Below are positions 32,001 through 43,816 of a stretch of 64,000 nucleotides of DNA, piece by piece. The translations under genes were made by a program, and so were the position numbers. The stretch covers positions 26,784,669 to 26,848,668 of the forward strand of contig CM055886.1 in the NCBI GenBank assembly GCA_029582165.1, read 5' to 3'. The stretch comes from Portulaca oleracea. Lineage: Eukaryota; Streptophyta; Magnoliopsida; Caryophyllales; Portulacaceae. Position 1 is the first letter of the stretch. Each line of letters opens with the position of its first letter. A model generated the notes under the pieces. That model did no database searches and was not told the DNA's origin. It saw only the letters and a program-made list of their open reading frames with translations.

Positions 32001-35000
32001 TTTTTAGAAAGGAAAAGTGTTGGAGAATTGTGTAAGGTTTGGATTGAATTATGTTTTTAAGATGTTTTTAAGATGTGATTACCAAAAACTCAACATGGCA
32101 ATATAAATTCATAAATATTCAGCATAAACCTACTTAACTTGTTTTAAGATGTGATTACTAATCACTTCTACCCGTACAAATTTTAAAAAGATACGACTAT
32201 ATAACCTTTTGATCATCGTTAAAATCTGCCACACAAACTAATTAAAGCAGTGAATTATTTTTGGTTTATTGATAATTGAAGGAGAGAAAAATGGTTGCAG
32301 AGAGAATGATTCACACTTTCAAATCAAGAAGACAATAATGTCCTAAATTTTAGGAATGTTATCATTCTCAATGTTGTCATTACCATGAGCAAATTTAAAT
32401 GCATAGTCTTTTCTCTATATACCATATCCTGTTGACAAGACTATTAACCTTTCTTTTTTCTTTTTATTTCTGTTATATGGATTCACTCCTCTAGGTAACA
32501 TATTATTAAATATTCAATCAAATTCCCCAATATGTACAAACTGTTAATCATTATTATACCAAGTTTCATGTTGCCTTGATTGCAATTCGTGGCACTTGTT
32601 AATTATTACAAACAATATTCATGTACAATCACTCTTATCATTTTCTTACAATCATCTCACTTTAGGTCATGCTTTTTTTGACGCAGGAGAGTCGGTAGGA
32701 AGGTTAACTAGAAAATGTAAATGTTAGTAAGTAGATAATATATTTAAGAAGATAAGTCACATAAATAATATCATTTAAATATATAATTTTTAAATTATAT
32801 TTTATAATGTCCTATTATAAGTGTCTGAATAGGTCAAAATAGCGCAAGCTCAAAATCTACTTAAAATGTGAGTGAGAGGTCTACAGCTTCCCTACCATTT
32901 TGGCCAATATTAATAATGATTTTTTTGTTATTTTACGTGTCTTTTAGTAAATTTTCATGCTTTTGGGTATAGTAGGGCCGGAGGCTATTTTCACCAAAGA
33001 GAAATTTCACATCGGACTTATATATTTTGAGCTTGTATTATATTCAAAATTGCTATTTTATTATTCTTTTTATAATTAGCGGCCTATTAGCCATTTTACA
33101 TATCAAAAAGTAGTGAATCGACCAATTTTACCCTTTTTTAATCAAAAATATTAATATTGGTTACTCTTAGTTGACAAATATTTTTGTAATTTTCTTTTTT
33201 CATGAGCTAACACGCACACAAAATATATAATTTGTTTGTATAAGATCGACTATCACCTATAAAAATAATTCATTACGAGTCCGGAAGATTATTTGTTTAG
33301 AAACGATTTTTAAATTTTTTTAAGATGACTAATAAAATATCTTAGACCGACTCTTTTAAAGGTAGTAGGGTTTTGTGAAGGAGGAAATGCATCCATTGTT
33401 ATTGGAAGTTGACTTGGCATGATGACTATTCCTTAAGACAACATATATAAAGGCATAGCTAGGCTCAGGTCTTTCTCTAATTTGCCCTTGTTTTCTTTTT
33501 GGCATCATCTTCTTTGGACCTATCACACCCATGGCATCCAATATTTTGCCACTTTTACAAACATCTCTTTTTGGTTCAACTTGTCGTGGGGTAGAGGTAG
33601 CCAGTAATATTTTTAGTAAATATATTACCACTTAATTACCATAAATAAATAGTGAAACGGTAGATAATGTAATTCTGGTAGTAAGTATAATCAAATGAGT
33701 GGTCTAATGATAAATGTATCATGTATGGATACACTTATAGTCTTATAGTGATTGTCAACCATGATAATCACTGTAGTTAAAATAATTTTTATTTGTACAT
33801 GTGTCAAGTTTTATCTTCAAAACTAGCTTTTTTATTTAATATAAATTGTTAAATATATTTTTTAAATTTTAGTTTATTTCAAAAAAATTTAAAATAAATA
33901 TTTTTCAAAATATGTTTGTTTACTAGGCAAAAACTTAGAGTTAAGATATTTAGTTATAAAAAATTTCTTAATTTTCTTTTTAAAAAAATGTATTTTATAA
34001 TGCTGTACTAGTTTAAAAAAAATAAATGATGAAGATAAAAGTTGACACATATAGAGACAAACATTATTTTCATTGTAGTGGTTGTTATAGTCGACAACTA
34101 CTATATATTTTTCTATAATAGTTATATCTCTAAAAACAATAATCTGTACGGAGATATTAAACTCTATATCATGATAATTACAGATCTTATCATTATACAT
34201 GTAAAACTTGCATGTATAGTATTAAAGATATAATAAATAATTCCCGTTGTTTTTATGTATTAATTGTTTGAATTGCAAATACAATTTATTGTAAAACTTT
34301 CTCATATATCACAGGGGTAAATGAAGACAAGCTAAATTATAAAAATGTTAGAAATTTGGATTCACATTTCATGATATAAAAATGTTAGAACTTTTATCTT
34401 ATTAACTAACAGATAATTGTTAGTTATGTGGCACCTAATGCTTGTCTTCAATTGGGTTAATAACAGGAATTGTTTCTCGTTGTATATACAACATTAGGCT
34501 AACCACGTACGTTATATACAAGGGTTGGTTTTAAAATTTTTCTAGGAAAGTTAATCAAGTATTTTTCTTAGCTAACAAAATTTTTCATGTTTGATTATAC
34601 TGTAGTAAATAGGTGGAAAAGTTTTTAGGGTGGGACCTATTATTTGACTTTCAAGCTCAGTAAATAGTTTTTAAAAGAAACCCCATGAAAAGTCTTTCCT
34701 AAAAAAAAATTACTCATAAAAATCTTTTCCATAAAACTAATAAACATACCATATAACATTTCAAAATCCCCTTATTTTTCAACTTGGAGCTTGAAATTTT
34801 ACCATCTCCCTGCTTATATCAAACCCTAAATCGTGTTCCTATATACGACACTATGTAATATATGATTATATGTTACAATATATATTTCATTGGGTTTTCC
34901 ACATAAGGGTAATAAAAACAAACAACAACAACAAACCTCAATCGTTAACGCAAAATTTGAGAGGATCCAAATGTAAGTAATCTTCCTCCATGCATATGAG

Positions 35001-35190
35001 TGCATAAATTTGTCGAGCCCCAAAAGCTCTTTGGAAAACAATAAGCAAATCTAATTTGAAAAACAATTAGAAAACTGTTTGGAAAGCTAAGAAGACAAGA
35101 GAAATAGAGAGAAAGTTAAATTCATACCAGTCTGCTCCAGAAAAATGGATAGTTGACCACATGATCTAGCATGAAAAGCACAAGCACGAA
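29070..35190. other. AT-rich intergenic stretch
   Basis: I see no gene I can support here. Contents worth noting: a weak 62-codon frame at 29400 (MKTFQAFIAKSIIAAWNSVE, then a possible GT donor), a CCACAA-rich stretch at 29765-29910, low-complexity 'gaatgagaatgag' words at 30000-30060, an (AAT)n microsatellite at 31802-31829, and a 91-codon minus frame at 33356-33631 with a basic centre (PKKMMPKRKQGQ) and no recognised family. Confidence 0.5.
31802..31829. repeat. (AAT)n microsatellite
   Basis: About nine uninterrupted units of 'aat'. Confidence 0.9.
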
Positions 35191-35239
35191 TAGAGTCACA
35201 TAAAAAAGTTGAAACAAGGTTTCCTGAGTGCTTGTCACC

Positions 35240-36740
35240 CCTTTACCCAGCTACCTTAATCCTAACTTACAAAACACCCCTATCGAATGTCATGTCCTCC
35301 ACTAAGCCTACATATTTCAAATCTGTTAGAACCCCTCAAGGACGTTGACAGACCCTGGCTCAAGGACCTTGGCGACTGGATCATATTTGAATGAAAGCCA
35401 AAATTCGAATAGCCAGAAAAGATATGATGCGCAAGGAAAGAAATCTCAAAGAAGGCAGAAGGACATTCACCTAGGGCATCATAAGGTCGTTCACCCAAGG
35501 CATCATAAAGACGTTCACCCTAGGCGAGAAGTTTTGATGCGAAAGACAAAAGTGCAATCGAAATAGGGAAGTTTTCTAGAAAGATTAATATCTGTTTTCT
35601 CTATCCTTTTCTAACCAGACTAATTGATTGTAACTATTTTATTTGTAGGAAACAATTGATCAAGAATTTGGAAAGAAGACAAGATTGTAAATTTCAGGAA
35701 ATCTCGCAAGATGGAAAGTAGATCACAAGAAAATTGGAAGGCAAGGCAAATCACGAAGAAGGAAAGAATCAGGAAGAAAACAATCCCAACGTCTCTTGCT
35801 GCTGATTCAATGCTCTTATCAATAGAAGACTTCAAGATTGAAGAAGATCAACGATTCCACGGAAGTAATCGGGTGAGAGAAAAACAGAGAGTGTTTTTCT
35901 TGTTCTAAAGTTTTCTTCTTTGTGTTGTGAGAAGAAGCTTTGTGTGAGATTTGTGATTGAGTGTAATCAAATCATAGACGGACTTAGGTTCGATTGGTGT
36001 TTGCACCAAAACAGTGTTTGGTGTGTGTGTTTACTCAGAAACAATTTTCGAAGTGCCCTCTGCAAGGCACTTTGTTTGACTGTAAACCTAAGGACGTTTA
36101 CCTTAGGCAATTTTCATATTCAGTCTTTATTCTGTTCCAACGAAATAAAGGAGGTTATTCAGTTATCTTTTTATTGTCCTTTATTTCAGTCTACTTTGGT
36201 TTATCTAAAGTTGAATCTTAATCTGAAAAGATTAAGACCCTAACGTCCTTTACCAGTGAGTGTTTGTGCAGAAATTTTCCTAACCCTATTCACCCCCCCT
36301 CTAGGGTTCTTTCAAAATCTTTAATCACATCCCTCATAGACTTTCCTGCCAAGCCCACAACAAAGTGGCAACATTGTCATCTTTCACATCGCCGAATCGG
36401 AGAATCTGTACTCCTTCTTTACATATGACCAAACCATCTTAGTCTATTTTTTTCTCAACTTATCCTCAATAGGAGCAACCCCTTAATAGCCTAACATTCC
36501 GAACCATATAAACTGCTAGTCTAATTACCACACGGTACACCTAGCTTATCTTTAAGTTTGAGTGGTATTCTCTTATCAAACAACACTCCTGAAGCCACCT
36601 TCCACTTTTACCAACCAACCTTAATCTAACGTATTATATCCTCACCAATATCCTCATCACTTTGCAGAGAAAATCCCAAGTACTGAAACTTCTGCACCCT
36701 GGGTATAACCGCCCCACTAATGGTAATAGCTAGGATGTTG
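35240..36740 (-). pseudogene. LINE reverse transcriptase C-terminal remnant
   Basis: On the minus strand, 36740-36320 reads pieces of the plant LINE RT C-terminal region with several stops: KFQYLGFSLQSDEDI, IKVGW, ASGVLFDKRIPLKLK and RLRWFGHM. The sequence continues after the solo LTR at 35323-35240 with RDVIKDLKYVGLVEDMTFDR, the last conserved block of this family. So one LINE remnant is interrupted by the solo LTR at 35324-36314 and cut at 36740 by element A. It is old: at least five stops are visible. Confidence 0.75.
35324..36314. mobile_element. Solo copia-type LTR with TSD AAATC
   Basis: Starts TGTTAGAACCC and ends GGGTTCTTTCA, inverted termini. Perfect AAATC duplications lie at 35319-35323 and 36315-36319. 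Removing the LTR restores the LINE sequence. Internal tandem units of about 26 bp ('gttcacc.aaggcatcataa') lie at 35463-35530. No primer site or coding follows, so the internal part was lost by LTR-LTR recombination. Confidence 0.85.
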
Positions 36741-38445
36741 TGTTTCGTCCGCAATACAGTGCGGGAATTGTATCGTATCCACAGAGAGCAAGGTCTTTTC
36801 GTCAAAACTTTTACTACTAGGCTTAGTTTAAGGTAATAGAACGATTAAGCAAGGGAAAAAAGGGAACAAAGACAAATTATCGGTCGAAAGCAGAGGAAAA
36901 GAGGCTCAAGGGTCGGTATCGCCTCCTAATGGTCACCCTAATCACTGGAAAGCCTAAATCAGGACACTAAGCCGGGATAGAGGTTAGGTTATTGCAAGGA
37001 TTAGAGCCACTCCGGGGCCTCTCCCGAGGTGTACCCGGATTTAACCCTCGAGGTTCGTCCACTAAATGAATGAGGACTTGCCAAGAGGGCTTGATGTGCA
37101 ATTCACCCTACCCGAGCTTCTCCACTAAATGAATGAGGAGTTGCTCGGGTATCCATCCAATTGCCCTAAGGATTGTGTTTAAGTAGGTTTAGCGGGCTTC
37201 CACTACTTACTAAACCCCACAATCAAGAGAGCTTTTGGATGAAAACCTCATAAACAAGGCTTAATGCCCTAACTAAGTAAAACCTTAGAAACGGGATCCC
37301 ATTAGAGGCTAAACCTCCCCCTAAACCTTAAGGGTACTAGCCACTAATCATGATGATAAACAATAAAACTAACAAGCTTAACATAAGAACCCTAAGCATG
37401 ATATCTAGAAGAGAAAACACAACAAGATTAAACACAAACACTAATTAAAACAATAATTAAGAGAGAGAAAATGGAGACTTACCCAAAATAGGATGATAAT
37501 AATAATAAAAAGATGAAAGAACACCAAAACTTGAATAAATGCTTCTTCAAAATAAATGCTTCTTCAAAGTGCAATAATCCAAACCAAAGATACTCAAAGA
37601 AAGACAAGTTTTTGTGATTAAAATGAGAAGATCTCCTTAGGGAAGAGTGCTAAGCTCTCTAAAAAGCAAAGATGAACAGTGAACAAAAGATAACTAGGTT
37701 TAGTTTTTGGACCGAGCTTAAATACATTAGGAGAAAAATAACTAAAACACGTCGTTTTGGCCCCAAAACTCCATTCGGACAGGGTCGTCACGGGCGCTAC
37801 CCTGGGTCGTCACGCCCGTGACAAGGCGATTTCAAATTCTCGAACAGGGAGTCTTCGCTAGGGTCACGGGCGCTACCACAAGCTGTCACGCCCATGACCT
37901 CCTGGGTTTCAGCAACTTCAGGAGTTCCTTCAGCTGGGTCACGGGCGCTACCACAAGCCGTCACGCCCGTGACCTTCTTTGAGAGTTGGCCTTCAGAAAG
38001 AGGGGCAGCTTGGTCATGGGCGCTACAACTGGCCGTTACGCCCGTGACAGCTCTCGGCAAAATGAGAGAAATTCTGCTGAAATTGGTCACGGGCGCTACC
38101 AATGGGGGTCACGCCCGTGACCTACTGGGTTCTCCTTTTGCTTCCTTTTCTTCTTTTGTCACGGGCATTACCCTGGGGGTAATGACCGTGACCTCCCGGG
38201 CTGCCTTTACTCCAATTTTCCTTAGCTCCTGGACGGGGGCAGCTCCGAAAATTCCCGGGGTTGCTTCCTTGAATTCCCGAGCCGGGTTCTCGATGACGTC
38301 GACCAAGCATCTCCCAATGCCTCGGACCCAAACTAACCTGCATGAAACTAAAGGAAAACAGATAAGCGGTAATTATTGAGGAAGGTAACGAGCAATAATT
38401 CTAAGTAAGAGGAGCGATACTTAGGCTCAAAATCGAGCCTAAACA
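36741..38445 (-). repeat. Element A 3' LTR
   Basis: 1,705 bp. Plus-strand ends are TGTTTCGTCC and CGAGCCTAAACA; in sense it starts TGTTTAGGCTCG. Palindrome modules at 38192-37785 lie upstream of a TATA-like TATTTAA (37724-37718, minus). Confidence 0.87.
37785..38192. promoter_or_regulatory. Six palindrome modules in element A U3
   Basis: Each module pairs GGTCACGGGCG-CTACC with GTCACGCCCGTGACC 23 bases later, so the second part is itself a palindrome (GTCACG-CC-CGTGAC) and the two parts also form a larger hairpin. Modules start near 37785, 37862, 37937, 38012, 38085 and 38158, a regular step of about 75 bp. Spacers differ in sequence but not much in length. The last module has drifted (GGGCATTACC...GGTAATGACC) yet keeps pairing. 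Confidence 0.85.
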
Positions 38446-38480
38446 CCCCCCACACTTAGGACTTTGCTCGTCCCGAGCAA
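38446..38480 (-). promoter_or_regulatory. Element A polypurine tract and adjacent hairpin
   Basis: In sense: a 17-base foldback TTGCTCG-GGA-CGAGCAA (38480-38464), then 'aagtcctaagtgtgggggg', then the LTR start. The G-rich tract is the expected plus-strand primer. Element B has the same arrangement. Confidence 0.75.
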
Positions 38481-39767
38481 AAACGACACAAAAACTAACC
38501 AAAACTAGAACATAAACTCCGCTTTCATGGGAGACAACGGGTGCATTTAGCGTATGCACCAAGCCCTTTGAACCCCCCGGCAGCCCGGGTGGATGAGATG
38601 GACTCGTGAGGGTTTGTAGCGGCTATACCCACAAAAGCCAAAGAAAAAAGAGAGAGGGAAAGTGAAAACAAAACCGGAGAGAACAAAAGAAAAAGAACGA
38701 GAGCTTCGCTTCAAAGGATCTTGCAATCTCAATTAAGAAAACGTCATTAAACCTCCAAAAGGAACCGTTATGAGCGTCTCACAAGCACCCATCCCAAGCA
38801 AAAGACAGTCTTTGAGATTTTTGATTGCCTACACCCAATGGCAAACAAAACCCCATGTGCGAATGTGCTAGTGGGTTTTAACCGATTCCAAAGGACTCCA
38901 AGGACTTACGTCCGAGCTCAAAGAATAAACAAAAACGAGCCAGGAAAGAAAAGAGTTACCCTTCCCCGCATTTGGTCGCCCTTGGCTTGGTGAGGGCCGT
39001 AGATGATGCAAGGAGAGGCCCCACACTTTTATTAACGCTTAAACTTTTCTTTTTGGGGTTGGGTTTTACCAACTAACTTATTAAAACTTTCAAGGTCGGT
39101 ATTAGCCTTACTTTCGGGAATTGCACGGCCCAAAATATGGGGTCTACCCTCCCAACACAGTCTTTTCCATATACACCTCCGTCGAAAATTCGGTATAGGA
39201 GGAGCTTAAGGGATAATAGCGCCGTACCGCTAATACCGGGCCCGTGTAGGTTGGCTAAGTGTATGATGGTTCGATATCGTTCAGCCGACTCTCCCCGTTT
39301 AATCCGGTTATTGAGCAATGCTTTATTTTTGCTTTTGCTTTTGACTTTGTTTTTACTTTTGGTTTTGCTCGAAAGGAAAGAGAACGAGCTCGGACACAAA
39401 CCCTTAGAACCCCCCGGTCTCAACTAGAACGTGAAAGGAATCGGGGGTCTCACTAGACATTCGATGCAGGAAATCTAAAGGGATAAGTCATGGCTATTGC
39501 CCGAGACAAGGTTGAAAATGCTCAGACCGGTTTCTTTTAAAGAAGTTTAAGGACGGCTTCCCAATTCCGACATTAAGATCCAAGAAACAAGGCAAAAACA
39601 AAGCGAAAACGAGAATGAAAGGAAACTTTTAAGGTTTTTACTCCCTTTTTTCTCCTTTTTCACACAAAAATTTTCAAAATTTTAGGCGAAAACTACGAAA
39701 AACAAAAATAAAGACTAGGTGATCTACCCTTGGAACAGAATATATCCCCCCCCCCCCCCACTTAAAA

Positions 39768-39788
39768 TCCACAATGCTCTCATTGTGG
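39768..39788. repeat. Short perfect hairpin in element A
   Basis: CCACAATG-CTCT-CATTGTGG, directly after a run of 14 Cs (39746-39759). It lies in the non-coding stretch 38480-40500 between the accessory ORF and the 3' LTR, where I see no other feature. Confidence 0.6.
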
Positions 39789-40510
39789 AAAGGGGTGTCT
39801 CATGAAGGGTAGAAAAACATATAAACAAGCACCTAGCGCGAAACAGCAAACAATCAAACAATGAACACAAAGGAGAGGGGTGGCGCCCCGAGCCCGAGCC
39901 CACACGGCTCCAACAACAAAAGTCCCAACAAGTAGCATACTAGGGGTGCGCCACCAAAAAGAGAAAACCATGCACGCAGCAGAAAGGAATAAGAAAAAGA
40001 AACGAAAAAGGGAAGAGGAACGGTCTTACCAAGGAGCTTTTGGAAATCATAAGTAAACACCGAACCATCGGGGGACAAAGGGGAAAAAGGAATGCTTAGG
40101 AAAAAAGAAAAAGGCATGTATGAATATGTACAACGAACACAGAAAACTAAAGAGAAAAAACGAAAAGTAACGAAAACAGAAAGATATTTACAACATGTAC
40201 ATTATGAGGGATACGACCCGTGTAATGCTCGATGTTGTTGAGCGAAAACCGGGAAAAAAACAGCACAAGAGTCGCACACTCGAAAGAGTACGGACTATCC
40301 AACAAACCATGACTTTCAACGACCAAACATGGATGTAAAACGTCAACTCCACAGACTTAAACCTTAGACACTAGGGGGAGAGAGGGGATTCACACACCCA
40401 ACAACATAACCTAAACCCGACCGAGCAAAATAAGCACCCCCTCACACTTGTCATGCAAGAACAAGCAATATAAACAATGAAAGAGATTGGGGGGGAGGCA
40501 ACTCTTACAA

Positions 40511-41737
40511 TCACTGTTGATCGGAGCCCCCGGGAGGGGGACGATCGAAGGGGTAGTATCCGGCGGGTGGGAACCATCCGTAGGGTGGGCGTTGGCCGCC
40601 TCCACTATAGTAACCGTAGCGGAGATCATTGAGAATCTCGTCATGTTGCTGCACCCTTGTTTGGAGGTTCTCCAATATCACATGATCTTGTTGTTGGAGG
40701 GTGCGGATGTCCTGGATGCCGGCATAAATGTTGTTGAGTTTAGTGGACATAGCGGAGAAGTCCACCGAACCCATGGCGGAAGGCATTTGCGCCTGCCCCT
40801 CACCTCCTCCTTCCTCCTCACTCTCCTCTTCTTCCTCGCTCTCCTCTTCCTCACTCCCTAGAGGGCTCCCCTCGTCCTCGCTTGCCGCGTCGAGCGGTTC
40901 ACCTTGGAGCACGGCATTGCTACGCGGCTCGCAGGACCAAGTGTTTCAGTCCCTGACATCAATACGAGCCGCGTTCCACCGGAAGTCAAAGTTAGTCTCT
41001 CGGCGAGGTTTTGTGCCGTGCACGTAATTGACGAGCAGGAGGTCTTGGACAAAGATCTTCATATTTATAAGCCGAATGCCGTCTAGGGGTTGACACTCAA
41101 AGTGTGGGGCTGCCCTTCTCATGTAAGTCTCGAAGCCACATCGCTCGACAGTATGGGAAATAATGTGACCCATACCGATGGTGTACTTCCGGGTCGCACG
41201 GGAGATCTCATGGAGTTGGTGGAGTATCACCGAAGCTGTATTGACCCTACGTCCGAGCAAGGCGTTGAAGATGATGAAGAGGTCCGCCTTACGGACGTTG
41301 TTGCGTCCCTCATCACGCCCGACCACCGAGTTGGTGATCAAGCGATGCAAATATCGCACGACGGGATTGCAAAAATCTCGTGCTTTGGTGCTCTTAGGGT
41401 CAAAATAGCGGCGATGCGAGCCAAATGTCCCAACGTCTGCCCTAGCTCGGCAAGTTAAAAGCTTCATGGCCCTATTGTCCGGGAAGTTCTCAATTTCCGA
41501 GGCGGGAAAGCCACCCGCAGGAAGGTGCAACTTTTCACTCAACTCATTCAAAGTGAGTTGCACTAGGCGCCCATTAATTTGAAAACTTAACGTGGCATCG
41601 TTCCGGTTGGGTCGTTCGTCTTGTAACGAACTTAGAAATTCAAGAACGACTTGATCGTACACTTTAGTCTTGATTTTCATGAATACCTCCCACCCTAGAA
41701 CTCCAAAAAGGTGGTCAAGACTAGGCTTAAGATTCAT
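40511..41737 (-). pseudogene. Element A accessory ORF (Athila env-position protein)
   Basis: Two pieces in one frame, 41737-40946 (263 codons) and 40912-40511 (133 codons), separated by a single stop. The first part has the plant-retrotransposon ORF fold-like blocks LTLNELSEKLHLPAGGF, CNPVVRYLHRLITNSVVGR and NALLGRRVNTASVILHQL. The second is acidic (Glu/Ser runs), then a coiled-coil-like helix with LQTRVQQHDEILNDL, and ends with a Pro/Gly/Tyr-rich tail. Element B has a homologous ORF with the same helix and Pro-rich tail. The function of this plant-specific ORF is unknown; it occupies the place of env in Athila elements. It is the best-preserved frame of A. Confidence 0.75.
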
Positions 41738-42430
41738 ATCCCGACATGTCTCCTCATGGTAAATGAAGGGGACAACAATCTTCCTAGTCCGGAACTTAAG
41801 GTATTTTTCCCTATGCCAATCGGCACGTCAAGTCATTCTAGATGGGTCGGCCACGACCATGGACTCAGATTCAGAACGAATGGGAGGTGCCATACCTTCA
41901 GGGGGTGATGGTGGCCCCCTACCGGAAGAGGAACCAGGGCCGGAGGGAGCTTTTCGTTGGCGCTTTGATCTACTTGAACTGGCCATTAGTCACCGAGCTA
42001 CTCCAAAAGAGGATGGATTTGAAGAATGGAGGAGGTTAGGGTAAACCGTTCTTTCTCTAGCACCCAACTCACAAGGGTTGGAGTTTTGGTTCTAGAGAGA
42101 GAAAGGTGTGGTAGTAAAAGTGATGGATGTGGTGGTGGAGGGTGGTAGTGAGGTTATTGTGGAGGTTGGGGATTTAAGTGAATGAGGATGAATGTGGGTG
42201 ATGAGAGTGAGAGAAAAGTGAAAATTAGGGTTTGAGAATGTGAAGATGAAGGATTGGAAGAAGATTTGTGAGAATTTGAGAGGGATTGAAGGGGATTAGA
42301 GTGAAGGAGAGGATGAATATGGGAGCTAGGGTTTTAGGGAAGAGAGTGGGAAGTCATGGGTGAGAGGAGAAATGAAGAGAAATGGGGCTGAAATCGCGAA
42401 AAGAGGGTTTTAATTTCCGAAAATGAGGCC

Positions 42431-42608
42431 GCCACGGGCGTTACCAGGGCTCGTCACGCCCGTGACGACCTGGGTTTTCAGAAATTGCTGCAACGGGGTC
42501 ACGGGCGTGACCCCAGGGCGTAACGCCCGTGACTGCTCTCGGCAAATTTGTAAATTAATTCCTCAAATTGGGTCACGGGCGTGACCAAGGCCTGTCACGT
42601 CCGTGACC
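42431..42608. promoter_or_regulatory. Three internal palindrome modules of element A
   Basis: Modules at 42431-42467, 42497-42533 and 42571-42608 use the same words as the LTR array (GGTCACGGGCGTGACC, GTCACGCCCGTGAC). The spacer 'ctctcggcaaa.tt' also matches an LTR spacer, so this is a displaced partial copy of the U3 array. It lies upstream, in sense, of the accessory ORF. Confidence 0.75.
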
Positions 42609-42958
42609 TCCTAGGATCACCCATATTTAAAAATTTTCTAACTTTCAACCACTTTCCTAACTCCACTACACCCAAACATACTCCATAAAAACTTCAAATG
42701 ACCTCCCTCCACTCATAAATTTTTGCACAAACGCCTCTCTTTTCACCTTCAAATGAATCAAAACTTCACCCCTCCGCACTCGTTCTTTTTCACAACCCTA
42801 ATTTCTTTTTTTTTTCTTTTTTTTTTGAAATCCTAGAACTAATACCTCGGAAAAAGAAAATAAAGAAAAAATAAAAGGAAATAAAGGAATAAGAAAAAGG
42901 ACAAGGGTTGCCTCCCTAGAAGCGCTTGTTTAAGGTCCCGAGCCTAACCATATTGAAC

Positions 42959-43804
42959 TTACTTGATTCTTGAGAGGAGCGGGGTGTATGAGAGGACGGT
43001 CGCAAGCTTCTTCAACCATTTCCTCCTTCTCCTCTTTCCACAATTCGCCATCATCTTCATGGATGGTCTAGTAAATCGCAAGGGATATAGGGGTAACCCT
43101 TTCCTCGGTCTCTTCCTCCCACCTTTCTTCTTTCTTTCCCATTGCTTCTCAACTTTGTGTATGTAAGAGAGATGCCTTTTAAGAAGCTTGGTTGACCGAT
43201 GGGAAATAGGGGTTAACTTTGCCTCGATGTTAGGTGGTTCGACGGGTCTTGGGCTTTTGAAAATTTCTCCTTTGACTTCCACGTTCTCAATATGGGTATC
43301 GCCCCAATCATTTGGTTCTACTTCAAGGAAATATCCCTCCCATAACTGCTCATGATCATCATCCTCTAGAATCTTTTCCTTCTCCTCAACCTCATAAATA
43401 AACTCTAGATTCGCTTGAGGAAAGGAAAATGTTGAAAATATCACACCTTCACCAATCGTCTCCCGAACTTCCATGTGCTCAAAGAAGGGGTCCTCCAAAG
43501 GAATCTCATACTCAAAGTTCTCAAGAAAAGTCTCCATAGTCAAATTCTCCCCGATCTTTTCAAACGGTGCTCCATAACTAGGCATTTTATCAAGGAACCC
43601 TTTAAATTGCTCTTCCTCACTCTTGACTTCTTCGAATTCGAAAGCTTCAAGCCAAGCGGGCTCATTATCTCCGAGGTCGAATTGAAATGTTTCGAGGCCA
43701 CAAGAAAAGGTTGACTCGTCCAGGGAATCACTAGCCACGTCATCGACGATATCGACCCGGAAACAAGAATCTAGAATAGAGGGGGCAGCCATGGCCTTTT
43801 TCAA
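42959..43804 (-). pseudogene. Element A post-protease acidic segment
   Basis: Begins MKKAMAAPSILDSCFRVDIV, the linker that follows the protease in Athila polyproteins, in the same frame as 43817-45157 with one stop between. It continues as a strongly acidic stretch (many EEF, EED repeats) and ends with a basic tail. The reverse transcriptase that should follow is absent; the sequence ends at 42959 and the palindrome modules follow at 42608. Confidence 0.75.
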
Positions 43805-43816
43805 ATTGAAATCAAT

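Noticed and set aside
33356..33631. Small basic protein, 91 codons, minus strand
   Set aside because: The basic centre is suggestive, but there is no recognised family, no promoter or splice context, and one frame of this length is expected by chance here.
37785..38192. CRISPR-like repeat-spacer array
   Set aside because: The regular 75-bp step recalls CRISPR, but the window is plant nuclear DNA, the repeats are inside an LTR, and there is no cas gene.
37894..38379. 161-codon plus-strand frame in the element A LTR
   Set aside because: Covers the palindrome modules and has repeated ALPQAVTPVT-type peptides from them; antisense to the element.
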